Positions 15,679 to 24,552 of a DNA stretch of 53,665 nucleotides are shown here, in pieces (within the stretch, counting starts at the first letter, position 1; every line of letters begins with the position of its first letter). The DNA is from SAR202 cluster bacterium Io17-Chloro-G4 (GTDB taxonomy: Bacteria > Chloroflexota > Dehalococcoidia > Lucifugimonadales > UBA3495). The stretch covers positions 1 through 53,665 of the forward strand of contig MUCR01000043.1 in the NCBI GenBank assembly GCA_002816455.1. The letters are read 5' to 3'. Under the pieces are notes generated by a model that searched no databases, was not told where the DNA came from, and saw nothing but the letters and a program-made list of their open reading frames with translations. The position numbers were made by a program, and so were the translations under genes.

Positions 15679-17253
15679 ATGCTAAACCTCATCATCAAAA
15701 ACGGCCTGATCATCGACGGCACCGGCAGCCCCGGCTACTTCGGGACTGTGGTGGTGGAAAACGAGACGGTGTCCATCCACCGGGGCGACGCTTCCCAGTT
15801 GGAGGCGGAGCGGGTCATTGACGCCATCGGCCACGTGGTCTGCCCCGGCTTCGTTGACCTCCACTCCCACGCCGGGTTGACCATCTTGGGGGAGCCCCAC
15901 CACGACCCCAAAGTCCGCCAGGGAGTGACCACCGAGTTGGTGGGCATCGACGGCATATCTCACGCTCCGTTTAAGACTCAGGAGGAGTTGCACCGCTACA
16001 TCTGGCTGGACTCGGGGTTGAACTGGTACCCGCCCATGCCGGCCGACTGGCTCAGCGTGGCTGACATGTTGGGTAAGTACGACAACACCGTGGCCATCAA
16101 CATCGCCTACATCTTGGGCAACTCGCCAGTGCGCATCTGGAGCGTGGGCTGGAATGACCGTCCGGCTACTGGCGCTGAAATGGAGGACATGAAGTCCGTG
16201 GTGCGGGAGGCCATGGAGGAAGGGGCCTGGGGACTTTCCACCGGCTTGGACTATCCACCGGGGTCTTATGCCGACACAGCGGAACTTGCTGTTTTATCAG
16301 AAGTAGCAGCGTCTTTGGGCGGTTTTTACCACACCCACACCAGGGCCAGCCTTCGTGCCCAAGGGTTGTTGGCGCCCTGGGAGGAAGCCCTGGAAATCGG
16401 GCGGCGTAGCGGTTGTCCCATCCACTTGACCCATTATCGCCAAAGCGCCCAAGGCTCGGGCAGCCACTTGGACTACTTGGGCTTGGTGGAAAGAGGCCAA
16501 GCCGAGGGAATGGACGTTACTTTCGACTGCTACACCTATCCCTACTCCGGCACCACGGTGACCATCGGGCTGCCCCACTGGGCCAAGGATGGTGGGCCGG
16601 AACGTCTGATGGAGGCCCTCCAAGACTCGGATGACCGAGCGCGCATGAAGCGGGAGCTTTCCCGGGAGCGGTTGGAGAATAACTGGTTGACCAACTTCAC
16701 CCAGCCTCAGAACCAGCAGTACGATGGACGGCTGATTACCGACATCGCCGAGATGCGAAACCAAGACCCCGAGGACGCTTTATTTGACCTTTTGGTCGAG
16801 GAAAACTTGGGCATCTCAACAGTGGGCTTGGGCACCAATCCCCATACTCTGCACGCCTTCGTTTCCCACCCCAGCGGGATGATCGCCAGCGATGCTATCC
16901 TGTTCGGCGAGTACCCCAACCCCCGCACCTATGGTTGCTTCCCCATAGTCTTGGCCGAGTTTGTCCGCGCCGAGCAGCACCTTAAACTGCCCGAGGCCAT
17001 CAGAAAGATGACCTCTTTCCCGGCCCAGCGCCTCGGCTTGCCCGACCGGGGGGTGCTACGGGACGGCTTCAAAGCTGACATCGTGGTATTCAACCCGGAC
17101 ACCGTGAAGACCCATGCCACCAAGGAAGACCCGAAGCACTACCCAGTGGGCATTGACTACGTGATCGTCAACGGCCAAGTGGTGATTGACCAGGGAGAGA
17201 ACACCGGGGTTCTGCCGGGGCGGTCGTTGCGGCGGGGACGGGCGAGAACCTAG
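15679..17253 (+). CDS. N-acyl-D-amino-acid deacylase/dihydroorotase-like amidohydrolase
   Basis: 524 residues of the composite-domain amidohydrolase type. A beta-sandwich (LIIKNGLIIDGTGSPGYFGT) precedes the barrel. VDLHSHAG gives the first metal His pair. HTHTR and HLTHYR hold further His ligands, and MIASDAI the catalytic Asp. The C-terminus returns to the sandwich with GFKADIVVFNPDTV. These are marks of D-aminoacylases, which free D-amino acids from N-acyl forms, but related hydantoinase-like enzymes act on other ring or acyl amides. GGTAAGG precedes the ATG by 10 bases. It could feed on bacterial cell-wall or aged-protein debris. Confidence 0.85.
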   Translation: MLNLIIKNGLIIDGTGSPGYFGTVVVENETVSIHRGDASQLEAERVIDAIGHVVCPGFVDLHSHAGLTILGEPHHDPKVRQGVTTELVGIDGISHAPFKTQEELHRYIWLDSGLNWYPPMPADWLSVADMLGKYDNTVAINIAYILGNSPVRIWSVGWNDRPATGAEMEDMKSVVREAMEEGAWGLSTGLDYPPGSYADTAELAVLSEVAASLGGFYHTHTRASLRAQGLLAPWEEALEIGRRSGCPIHLTHYRQSAQGSGSHLDYLGLVERGQAEGMDVTFDCYTYPYSGTTVTIGLPHWAKDGGPERLMEALQDSDDRARMKRELSRERLENNWLTNFTQPQNQQYDGRLITDIAEMRNQDPEDALFDLLVEENLGISTVGLGTNPHTLHAFVSHPSGMIASDAILFGEYPNPRTYGCFPIVLAEFVRAEQHLKLPEAIRKMTSFPAQRLGLPDRGVLRDGFKADIVVFNPDTVKTHATKEDPKHYPVGIDYVIVNGQVVIDQGENTGVLPGRSLRRGRART

Positions 17254-17363
17254 GGCGCTTCCAGGAGCGGCAACAGGTCCTGCTCTAGGTCACTGCGTTT
17301 ACCAATGATTGTGCGTCTGGAGCTCAACAAAAGGGCCGGCACTGCGTCCCATTCCGCCGTGCG

Positions 17364-18089
17364 TTAGTGGGTACGGCTTAAAGTGTCGATTAACGAGGCC
17401 AATGCCTCGCAATCTTTGCAATCAGGCGTCCCCTCAGGCGGATTTTCTAACGCTGCCATTGCTTTGACCTTACGTAGCAATGGGGGAACCAGCTTTTCCG
17501 GCTTCAAGTCCACTTCCACGACTTTGGCAGCGAACCCCATGCTGAACCCCCGGTCATCGGTCAGGGCCGGGTCCTGCGCCTCTTCCTCTTCGGTCTGGGG
17601 CTCCATGTAGATCAGGGCCAACCGTGAGACCGGCAATAACTCCAGACCTTCGCCAAGCCGCTCTCCGATATAGGCATAGGCATTGAGTTGGGCTTCGTAT
17701 GATTTGTGCATGGCCCGCTGAGCGCCCGAATGCTTGGAGGTTTTGTAGTCGACGATGGTGTAGGAGCCGTCGCCCATCTGGAAAATTCCGTCGGCCTCGC
17801 CACGCAGAGTGACCCCAGACCTTTCATCCAGAATCTTGAATTTGGACCAATGAGGAGGGTCCACCCAACCTCGAACTTCCCCCAATTGTTCCAGCCAACT
17901 CGGTAGCGCATTTTCCCGCTGAAAGTAGTTTCGGACGATCAGCTTATTGTAACGGTCAATGGTGCTAAAGATGCCGGGAAAGCTTTGATAGGGCAGTCCC
18001 TTGATGTTAAGGCGCACCCAGGCGCAGTGGGGGCAGAAGCGGGAAGATGCGTAGTAGCCAAGCTCGGTTGCGGAAATGGTAATGGCCAT
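17364..18089 (-). CDS. PD-(D/E)XK nuclease with two Cys pairs (Cas4/RecB-like)
   Basis: 241 residues. The nuclease core shows Asp100 (GEADGIF), Asp114-x-Lys116 (IVDYKTSK) and Gln134 of the QLNAYAY motif, as in RecB, AddB and Cas4. Cys19-x2-Cys22 (FCPHC) at the N-terminus and Cys224-x2-Cys227 (CKDC) at the C-terminus could bind an iron-sulfur cluster that clamps the fold, as four cysteines do in Cas4 and AddB, though there the spacing is 1+3. No cas gene, CRISPR repeat or helicase is nearby, so it is a stand-alone DNA-processing nuclease of unknown role. Confidence 0.8.
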   Translation of the reverse strand: MAITISATELGYYASSRFCPHCAWVRLNIKGLPYQSFPGIFSTIDRYNKLIVRNYFQRENALPSWLEQLGEVRGWVDPPHWSKFKILDERSGVTLRGEADGIFQMGDGSYTIVDYKTSKHSGAQRAMHKSYEAQLNAYAYIGERLGEGLELLPVSRLALIYMEPQTEEEEAQDPALTDDRGFSMGFAAKVVEVDLKPEKLVPPLLRKVKAMAALENPPEGTPDCKDCEALASLIDTLSRTH

Positions 18090-18131
18090 TTAATCCTCGT
18101 GGCTGGTTTGGGTCTGGCTGACAACGATAAG

Positions 18132-18245
18132 TCCCTTCCCCCATTTCGGGGGAAGGCTAGGATGGGGGCGACTCGCTCGACATCGAAATCGGTGGTCGTA
18201 AACCGCTCCCTCGCCTCAATCCTCCCGCGCAAGGCGGGAGGAAGT
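18132..18245. repeat. Intergenic repeat with two hairpins
   Basis: The left part holds CCTTCCCCCATTTCGGGGGA followed by AGGCTAGGATGGGGG. The right part holds CCTCCCGC-gcaag-GCGGGAGG (18221-18241), a perfect 8-bp stem. The left unit is the same type as the repeat at 33397-33435. Both are REP-like elements in the gap between two minus-strand genes. Confidence 0.6.
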
Positions 18246-18310
18246 CTGGCAGCGATTTCGCTTGCCACATGGGGAGGAGTCTAATTCCCTCGCTTAGGGC
18301 GGAAGCATCC

Positions 18311-19783
18311 CTAATCCGAGCCCGCTGTTTCTGCGCCCAGCGTCCCGGTGACCGTGCCAGGCACCTGGGGAGCCTCATCTATAGCCGCTCCGGAGCGAGC
18401 CTCCGCTGGCAGCATTTCCTCCCAGTCGGGGAGAACATGCTGGTGGGTGCCCGGCAGCTTGACAATGGATACCACCCCAATCAAGCTGAGCGCGAAGGAC
18501 AGAATTATCATGGGCCAAATTACGCCGGTAACGTCCCAGAGGAAACCGGCGGCCAAGGGCCCTACGGCCATTCCGATGCCCGCCCCCATCATCTGGTAGC
18601 CATAGGTGGTGCCCGTGGGAGCGTTTCCGTAGTACTGGCGGTTAATGATGGGGAAGGCTGACATTTCTCCGCCCATACCGATTCCGAACAAGATGGCGAA
18701 AAGGAAGAACAAAGGCAATGAACCGGTAGCTACCGCCAGTAACAAAAGCAGCAACGGGAAGGTTTGCATAGCGAAGGAAACGCCCATGACGCCCTTGCTG
18801 CCCGCGCGGTCGGCGGCTATGGGCACGCCGAACCGGGTAAGAGTACTCACTATCGTCAAGATAATGTAAATAGCGACGGCCATTCCCCGCGATAGCCCGA
18901 CGCTTTCATCCTCGGTTATAGCAACCAAGAAAACCAGGATGATGTTGTGCCCGGCACATCCCCAGAAGTGGATGCCGATTAAATTCCAGAAAGAGGTCGT
19001 TCTTTGGGCCTGCTTCAAGAAGACGCTGGACCGGACCCTGGCGGACTCATTGCCTTGGAGAAATTGTATAGGCTCATCTTTGGGCGCGCCGTAGGGCCTG
19101 GCCCCCATTTGCGCCGGCTCGTCGAGGAAGAACTTTACGCCCATCAACAAGACCAATCCGCCAACTAAGCCCGGGCCCCAGAAAGTCCACTTCAAGCCAA
19201 ATTGGCTAAAAAGGACGGCGACGATAGCTATCATGATTGCGGTGCCGATGCCCTGTACGCCCTGAAGTGTGCCCATGGCGACACCCAGGTTGGTCCTAAA
19301 CCAGACGGTGACGCCGGAAATTAGGGTTATTTGGAAGATCGCCATGGCAGCGGCCAGTATGACGCCAAAGTAAAGCCAGAACTGCCACAGGGTATTTACC
19401 GTCCCCACGAGCAACATGCCCACGATGAACAGAATTGCCCCGACGAACATCACCTTCCGGACCCCGTGACGGTCACCGAACCAACCGATCAATGGGCCCA
19501 GCGAGCCGGAGAGAACCCACTGGAATGTGAAAGCCAGGGCGATTAAACCGTAGTCCCAGCCAAAATCGTTCTCAAAGTCCGACACCAATAGGCTGGTAGC
19601 GAAGCGAATGGCGGAACTCATGGTCCACATGACCGACGCCACCGCTACGATCACCCAAGCATAATGGATATCTTTGGAACCGACCGTGATCCCCGTCGGG
19701 CTTTTACCTACGCCTACGCCCCTGATGCCTGCAGCCACAAACACCAGCAGACCGACGGCGACCAAAACTAACGGAAGACTCAT
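18311..19783 (-). CDS. Major facilitator superfamily transporter
   Basis: 490 residues with about 12 membrane helices. After a first hydrophobic segment (SLPLVLVAVGLLVFVAAGI) comes a soluble stretch and then the MFS core. GDRHGVRKVM is the loop 2-3 signature, and ADRAGSKGV its counterpart in the second half. The oxalate/formate (OFA)-like group has this layout. The substrate is not evident; a carboxylate would suit the neighbours. The C-terminus is about 50 soluble residues. ATG at 19783 follows GGGAGGGAT; a GTG 30 bases earlier has no ribosome site. Confidence 0.83.
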   Translation of the reverse strand: MSLPLVLVAVGLLVFVAAGIRGVGVGKSPTGITVGSKDIHYAWVIVAVASVMWTMSSAIRFATSLLVSDFENDFGWDYGLIALAFTFQWVLSGSLGPLIGWFGDRHGVRKVMFVGAILFIVGMLLVGTVNTLWQFWLYFGVILAAAMAIFQITLISGVTVWFRTNLGVAMGTLQGVQGIGTAIMIAIVAVLFSQFGLKWTFWGPGLVGGLVLLMGVKFFLDEPAQMGARPYGAPKDEPIQFLQGNESARVRSSVFLKQAQRTTSFWNLIGIHFWGCAGHNIILVFLVAITEDESVGLSRGMAVAIYIILTIVSTLTRFGVPIAADRAGSKGVMGVSFAMQTFPLLLLLLAVATGSLPLFFLFAILFGIGMGGEMSAFPIINRQYYGNAPTGTTYGYQMMGAGIGMAVGPLAAGFLWDVTGVIWPMIILSFALSLIGVVSIVKLPGTHQHVLPDWEEMLPAEARSGAAIDEAPQVPGTVTGTLGAETAGSD

Positions 19784-20089
19784 ATCCCTCCCAAGCTGTC
19801 GCCAATTGTACACGGGGAGGTGTAGTCAAGCAATGACGCCTCATCACGGGTGGTATGCCTATAACCAGGCCGTCATTGTGCCCGCAAAACGTCACCGACG
19901 TTCCCTGGTTCGGCGGTTGCGGCAATCTCAGTTCGGGCCTATTTAGCAGATGCGGGTCTATGCCTACCGGACGATCACGACGCAACCCAAATCGGGGTCA
20001 ATTCTGTTATCAGTGGCCAGCCGCTCGATGCTGGCGCAGAAGAATCTGGCCCTGTCGTTCAATCTGCCGGCGTTTGTGCGCCGACCGGG
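19784..20089. other. Gap between the FAD oxidase and MFS genes
   Basis: No gene is supported. The minus-strand frame of the oxidase stays open for 41 codons beyond its TAG stop, ending IDPDLGCVVIVR at 19964; this is more likely chance or a lost C-terminal piece of another gene than readthrough. Confidence 0.4.
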
Positions 20090-21694
20090 CTATGGGTCGA
20101 TGAGCACGCCCGGATTCAACACGCCGTTGGGGTCCACCGCCGCTTTGGCCGCCTTGAGGGCAGCGGCGAAGGCATCGGGGCGTTGCTGGTCGTACCAGGG
20201 GCGATGAAGTTTACCCACGGCGTGGTGGTGGGTTATGGTCCCGCCAGCGGCTATTATGGCGTCGGAAGCGGCCGCTTTAAGCTCGTCACAGGTCTCGATC
20301 TCGCCGCCCGGCTTGCTCAGCCCCTCGAAGGTGTAGTAGGGAGCGGGGCCGTCGGGATAAACGTGGGTGAAGCGGCAAGTGACCGTCCCCCCGCCGCAAG
20401 TTCGGCGTAGCGCCCCGTTTAAAGCGTCACGCACGGCGGCATCCAGTTGGGGCCAGCGGTCCCAGGTTATGGCCGTCTCCAAGGTGTCCCCGACCAGCCC
20501 CAATCCAGCGGTCATGTTCCGGATGTATGGGGCGCGGATGAACGAGTCCCTCCAGTTGCCCACCGCGCCCTGTCTTCCCGCATCGGCGGCCTGGGACTTG
20601 GTGTCCACGATTTTTATGGCGTCTTCGTCCACCAAGCCTCCGGCGTCTCTGGCGATGGCCACCGCTTCCCGCATGAAATCCCCTTGGGGCACGTCCGCCG
20701 ACTCGAACCCCAAAACCAGCAAAGCTTGGCTGCCGTCCAGTCCGGCGGCATTGGCGGCTTCCCCCGGGCCCAGAACCCGGCAGTTAGCTGGCCACAGTTT
20801 TGACTGGGTGATCAAGCGCGCGGCATCGGCGCTGGCCTGCAGCGTGGGAAAGGTCACCCCGGCCGAAGCACGGAACCGGGGCCGGCCCTGCACCCGCATC
20901 CAAGCCTCGGTGATGACGCCCAAGATGCCTTCGCTGCCGATGATCATACGGTCCGGGCTGGGGCCAGCGCCGCTGCCGGGCAGCCGCCTGGACTCCCAGA
21001 TGCCGGTGGGGGTGACCATTCGCACCGACTCCACAAAATCGTCGATGTGGGTGTGGTTGGTGGCGTAGTGGCCGCCGGAACGAGTGGCAATCCAACCGCC
21101 CAGAGTTGAATGCTCAAAACTCTGAGGGAAATGCCGCAGCGTGAATCCGTGGGGCCTGAGTTGGTCTTCCAATGCCGGGCCGTAGACCCCCGCCTGAATG
21201 CGAGCAGCCCGGGAGAGATGGTCGATTTCCAGAACTTTGTCCAAGGCTGAGAGGTCGATAGACACGATACCGTCGGCATCCTCAGGGGGCTCCACTCCGC
21301 CCACAACGGAGCTGCCAGCACCGTAGGGAATTGCGATGTGGCCCGCCTCCGAGCACCAGCCTAACACCGCTTCCACTTCTTGCTCGTTGCGAGGGTTAGC
21401 CACCACGTCGGGAGGATTTGGAAACTGGCGATTAAAGGCCCGGATGCGATCGCGAAAGCCCCTGCCATAGCTGCGCACAGCCCGGTCGTGGGTCTCTGTG
21501 GAGCAAAATTGAGCGATGGACGCCGGCGGGGAAATCCGCGGCTGGCGCAGGGTTAGCTCGGACAGCTTTGGCGGGGCGACGGCTTCCAGGTTCACACCGT
21601 ATTGTTGGGAGACTTTGGCGGCCATCTCCCGCATCTGCTCCATTGTCGGCTCCTCCGACTCCAATCCCCAGGCCCAGAAGCTCTTTATTGCCAT
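20090..21694 (-). CDS. FAD-binding oxidase, alkyl-DHAP synthase-like
   Basis: 534 residues of the vanillyl-alcohol oxidase/FAD_binding_4 type. The PP-loop YGAGSSVVGG binds the FAD pyrophosphate. FEHSTLGGWIATRSGGHYAT and GSEGILGVITEAWMRV complete the FAD domain. The cap domain ends in THHHAVGKLHRPW, the HHH-x-VGK motif of alkyldihydroxyacetonephosphate synthase (AGPS), and NPGVL closes the fold. AGPS swaps an acyl for an alkyl chain in ether-lipid synthesis, but many bacterial homologues are D-lactate/glycolate-type dehydrogenases, so the reaction is open. A minus-strand extended -10 box lies 36 bases ahead. It is divergent from hpaB. Confidence 0.82.
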   Translation of the reverse strand: MAIKSFWAWGLESEEPTMEQMREMAAKVSQQYGVNLEAVAPPKLSELTLRQPRISPPASIAQFCSTETHDRAVRSYGRGFRDRIRAFNRQFPNPPDVVANPRNEQEVEAVLGWCSEAGHIAIPYGAGSSVVGGVEPPEDADGIVSIDLSALDKVLEIDHLSRAARIQAGVYGPALEDQLRPHGFTLRHFPQSFEHSTLGGWIATRSGGHYATNHTHIDDFVESVRMVTPTGIWESRRLPGSGAGPSPDRMIIGSEGILGVITEAWMRVQGRPRFRASAGVTFPTLQASADAARLITQSKLWPANCRVLGPGEAANAAGLDGSQALLVLGFESADVPQGDFMREAVAIARDAGGLVDEDAIKIVDTKSQAADAGRQGAVGNWRDSFIRAPYIRNMTAGLGLVGDTLETAITWDRWPQLDAAVRDALNGALRRTCGGGTVTCRFTHVYPDGPAPYYTFEGLSKPGGEIETCDELKAAASDAIIAAGGTITHHHAVGKLHRPWYDQQRPDAFAAALKAAKAAVDPNGVLNPGVLIDP

Positions 21695-21729
21695 GCTTGC
21701 CTCGCGATTTCGGCTCTAGAATTGTGACG

Positions 21730-21738
21730 ATTATACCA
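21730..21738 (-). promoter_or_regulatory. Extended -10 promoter for the FAD oxidase
   Basis: On the minus strand TGGTATAAT, a TGn-extended perfect -10 box, ends 36 bases before the ATG at 21694. The -35 region is poor, as usual for extended -10 promoters. Confidence 0.5.
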
Positions 21739-21832
21739 AGTGCTTATTGATTCCCTCCGCTGAGACTCTCACATATTTTTGCGGAGCGACTCTTGATGAG
21801 CCAATTAAAGGGTGTTTGGCGCACCCACCAGG

Positions 21833-21892
21833 TGCTTCGACAAGCCTGTCCTGATCCTTTCGCGGAAGGACCGAGGGCTCACCACGAGCGGA
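21833..21892. repeat. Dispersed TTCGACAAGC repeat, copy 4
   Basis: TGCTTCGACAAGCCTGTCCT, then TTTCGCGGAAGG and GGGCTCACCACGAGCG. Two family units form an imperfect inverted pair in the 21739-22050 gap before hpaB. Nothing else is seen in that gap. Confidence 0.65.
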
Positions 21893-22050
21893 AGACGGAC
21901 GCACGAGCGATACTCAGAAATTGGGGTCGCGATGGTTTGACAGCCCAATTACTGCTCTCTACACTGCAAGAACTTTGGGCTGTCGCATTGATTTGGGGAT
22001 GAAATGGCTTCAATAGATACTCAGGTGATCCTTCTGTAAGGAGCAAACCC

Positions 22051-23541
22051 ATGGTGCTGGACGTTTCGACGGCCCAGGGCGCAATGACCGGGCAAAGGTA
22101 TATCGAGAGTCTGAAGGACGGTCGAGAGGTGTGGCTGGACGGCGAGAAGGTCACGGATGTGACCGTCCATCCCGCTTTTTCCGGCATGATCCACGAGTTA
22201 GCCCGCATCTATGATCTTCAACACAGCAAGAAGCACCGGGACGATATGACCTTTGTCTCACCCGAGACGGGCAACCGGTGCAGCCTGTCTTGGTTGCTGG
22301 CCAGGACCGAAGATGACCTAAAACGGAAGCGGCGGAACAGCGAGATTTGGACCGGGGAGAGTTGGGGGCAGCTTGGCCGAAGCCCAGACATATTGGCTCC
22401 ATTCATCACCGCCCTCTATAAAGCCAGAGAATCGTTAAGCGCCGTCAAACATCCCCACTGCGACTTTGGCGATAACGTAGTCAACTATCAACGTTACTGC
22501 GCCGAAAACGACCTTTTCTTGACCCACGCATTGGGCGACCCCCAAGTGGACCGAAGCCAGCAACCCCAAAACGAACAGCGGGCCGCTCTGGAAGAAGAAC
22601 TGGCTCTCCACGTAGTCGAGGAAACCAATGAAGGGGTCATCATCACGGGCGGCAAGCAGCTAGCCACGGCCGCCCCTATAAGCCACGAAACCTATGTTTC
22701 GTTGTCAGCCACCTTCGTGCAGCGTTCAGACCCCCGTTTTGTGTTGGCATTTGCTATCCCCACCAACAGCGCTGGCCTGAAAATGCTATGCCGGGAGCCT
22801 GTCTCCCAATGGAGCGGCAGCTATGGGCACCCGCTGGGAACCCTCTACGACGAGCAGGACTGCATGCTTTTCTTCGAGGAGGTGCTGGTGCCTTGGGACC
22901 GGCTGTTTATGCTCTATGACTTCGGCCCAATGGTGCAAAGTTTCTCCGGTGGCCTCAATTTCATGGAGTGGGCCAACCTCTGCCGGATTCATCAGCGGAT
23001 GCGCGTCATGACCGCCGTTGCCACAATGATTGCTGAAAGCATCGGCGTAATAGAGTACCGGGAGGTAGCAGCCAAGCTGGGTGAGATGATTACCTACACA
23101 GAGATGTGGGAGCATGCCATGGACGGCGTGGAGCACAAGACCTACATGGATGAAGGAGGCATCATGACCTTGGGTTCCATGTCGGGAATGAACATTTTCT
23201 TCGCCCAGACCTCGGCTAGAATGGTCCAGCTATTGAGAGAGATTGCTGGCTCGGGAATGATCATGCAGCCCAGCGAGAATGACCTGGCGAACCCTGAGAT
23301 AAGACCCTATTTGGAGCGCTACATGCGAGGCAAAGACGTGAGCGTGGAGCACAAGTCCCGGCTCTTCCGCATGGCCCACGATTTGGCTGTATCATCCTTT
23401 GGCATGCGCCAGGAAATTTACGAGTATTGGCACGGCGGCGACCCAAACCGCAACAGGATAAACTTGCTTCGGGGTTACGACCAGAGCGACACCGTTGCTC
23501 GGATAGAGGAGTTGATTTCTAAGCCTTTGCCTCATGGGTAA
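22051..23541 (+). CDS. HpaB-type flavin-dependent hydroxylase (4-hydroxyphenylacetate 3-monooxygenase family)
   Basis: 496 residues matching the large component of two-component aromatic hydroxylases. MTGQRYIESLKDGREVWLDG is the standard N-terminus. An acyl-CoA-dehydrogenase-like middle follows (GVIITGGKQLATAAPISHET), then LFFEEVLVPWDRLFMLYD, and the helical C-terminal bundle with LEIAGSG-like and GDPNRNR ends. It would hydroxylate a phenolic or related ring using FADH2 from an HpaC-type reductase, which is not in the window. AAGGAG is 7 bases before the ATG. The DUF1326 gene follows by 51 bases on the same strand and may be co-transcribed. Confidence 0.88.
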   Translation: MVLDVSTAQGAMTGQRYIESLKDGREVWLDGEKVTDVTVHPAFSGMIHELARIYDLQHSKKHRDDMTFVSPETGNRCSLSWLLARTEDDLKRKRRNSEIWTGESWGQLGRSPDILAPFITALYKARESLSAVKHPHCDFGDNVVNYQRYCAENDLFLTHALGDPQVDRSQQPQNEQRAALEEELALHVVEETNEGVIITGGKQLATAAPISHETYVSLSATFVQRSDPRFVLAFAIPTNSAGLKMLCREPVSQWSGSYGHPLGTLYDEQDCMLFFEEVLVPWDRLFMLYDFGPMVQSFSGGLNFMEWANLCRIHQRMRVMTAVATMIAESIGVIEYREVAAKLGEMITYTEMWEHAMDGVEHKTYMDEGGIMTLGSMSGMNIFFAQTSARMVQLLREIAGSGMIMQPSENDLANPEIRPYLERYMRGKDVSVEHKSRLFRMAHDLAVSSFGMRQEIYEYWHGGDPNRNRINLLRGYDQSDTVARIEELISKPLPHG

Positions 23542-23592
23542 CTTGTAGGCGCCCATTGGGTTCTAGGCAAACTTGACATAAGGGTGGATAAA

Positions 23593-24210
23593 ATGGGAAC
23601 TTCGGAGAAATGGCGCTTAAAAGGGCAATACTTCGAGAACTGCAACTGCGAAATTCTGTGCCCTTGCGTGTTGCCGGTGGCGCCCGGCGCTCCCACCGAA
23701 GGACACTGCGACGTGGGCTTGGCATTCCACATAGTGGAAGGAGAGTTTAACGACGTCTCTCTTGGAGGCCTAAACTTCGTAGTGGCAGCCTATACGCCAG
23801 AGAGTATGGGAGCGGGAAATTGGACCACCGCAATGTACGTTGACGAGCGAGGCTCCGAGGAGCAGCGGAATGCCTTAAGCCGGATTCTCTCCGGGGAAAT
23901 CGGAGGTCCCATGGCCAATTGGATGGCTTTGACCACCGACTTCAGGGGCACCAAGTATTGCGCCATCACTTTTGAGGCGGAAGGCGACTCCCGGCGCGTG
24001 ACTATACCCAACATAATTGACTTCAACGTTGAGGGGATCAGAGCGGGGCGCCGTAGGGAAGTTATGAGGCTGGAGAACGTGGGACATCCGGTAAGCTCTA
24101 CCCTGGCTTTGGCTCGAGGCACGGGCAGCACCTACACGGACCACGGCATGACCTGGGACAACACGGAAAAGAACGCCCATTTTGCGGATTTTGAGTGGAG
24201 TTGGCCATAG
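23593..24210 (+). CDS. DUF1326 family protein
   Basis: About 205 residues. The N-terminal YFENCNCEILCPC (Cys17, 19, 23, 25) is the hallmark of DUF1326, a family without a firm function; the cysteine cluster suggests metal binding. The conserved HCDVGLAFHI and the VWTDxx-like C-terminal end SAHFADFEW are also present. ATG at 23593 has GGGTGG just ahead; GTG at 23584 is an alternative. Its place after hpaB hints at a metal or redox support role for aromatic breakdown, but that is inference from position only. Confidence 0.75.
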   Translation: MGTSEKWRLKGQYFENCNCEILCPCVLPVAPGAPTEGHCDVGLAFHIVEGEFNDVSLGGLNFVVAAYTPESMGAGNWTTAMYVDERGSEEQRNALSRILSGEIGGPMANWMALTTDFRGTKYCAITFEAEGDSRRVTIPNIIDFNVEGIRAGRRREVMRLENVGHPVSSTLALARGTGSTYTDHGMTWDNTEKNAHFADFEWSWP

Positions 24211-24234
24211 GCTTAACTCTTTCTCTCTATTAAC

Positions 24235-24522
24235 CTACCCAGCCACCTCGAATCGCTCGGATTGGGCTGGCTGGCTCCACATTTCCTCGGCTCCGGCCAT
24301 GGCCTGGGCCCGTTCCGGGCTGGCCCGCCAAGCGTCGTAAATCTCGTTGCTGTCCCAGGTGACCAAGGTTGTTATCTTGGTAGGATCGGCCAGGGAATAT
24401 AGAGTGTGCCGGGCACCGAAACCAGTGGCTTTACTTTGGGCCAATCCGTTGCCGTCCAGCAGCGCTCGGGCTTTATCAAGTACCTCGGGCTTGGCCCAGT
24501 GGTGGGTTAGCACTCCGATCAT
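24235..24522 (-). CDS. Small dimeric alpha/beta-barrel (ABM-like) protein
   Basis: 95 residues with the pattern of the antibiotic-biosynthesis-monooxygenase fold: a first strand MIGVLTHHW, a helix VLDKARALLD, then TLYSLADP, the strand TTLVTWDS and helix YDAWRASPERAQAM. Such proteins form dimers that bind or oxidise small aromatics or haem; some are only stress proteins. GGAGGAATT precedes the ATG. It follows nhaA by 30 bases on the same strand and converges on the DUF1326 gene with a 24-base gap. Confidence 0.65.
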   Translation of the reverse strand: MIGVLTHHWAKPEVLDKARALLDGNGLAQSKATGFGARHTLYSLADPTKITTLVTWDSNEIYDAWRASPERAQAMAGAEEMWSQPAQSERFEVAG

Positions 24523-24552
24523 AATTCCTCCGTTTTAATCGCTCCCTCCGTC

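Noticed and set aside
19964-20090. Readthrough extension of the FAD oxidase beyond its TAG stop (41 open codons).
   Set aside because: The family ends at NPGVL as here; the extension matches no recognised domain and an open run of that length is not rare at this GC.
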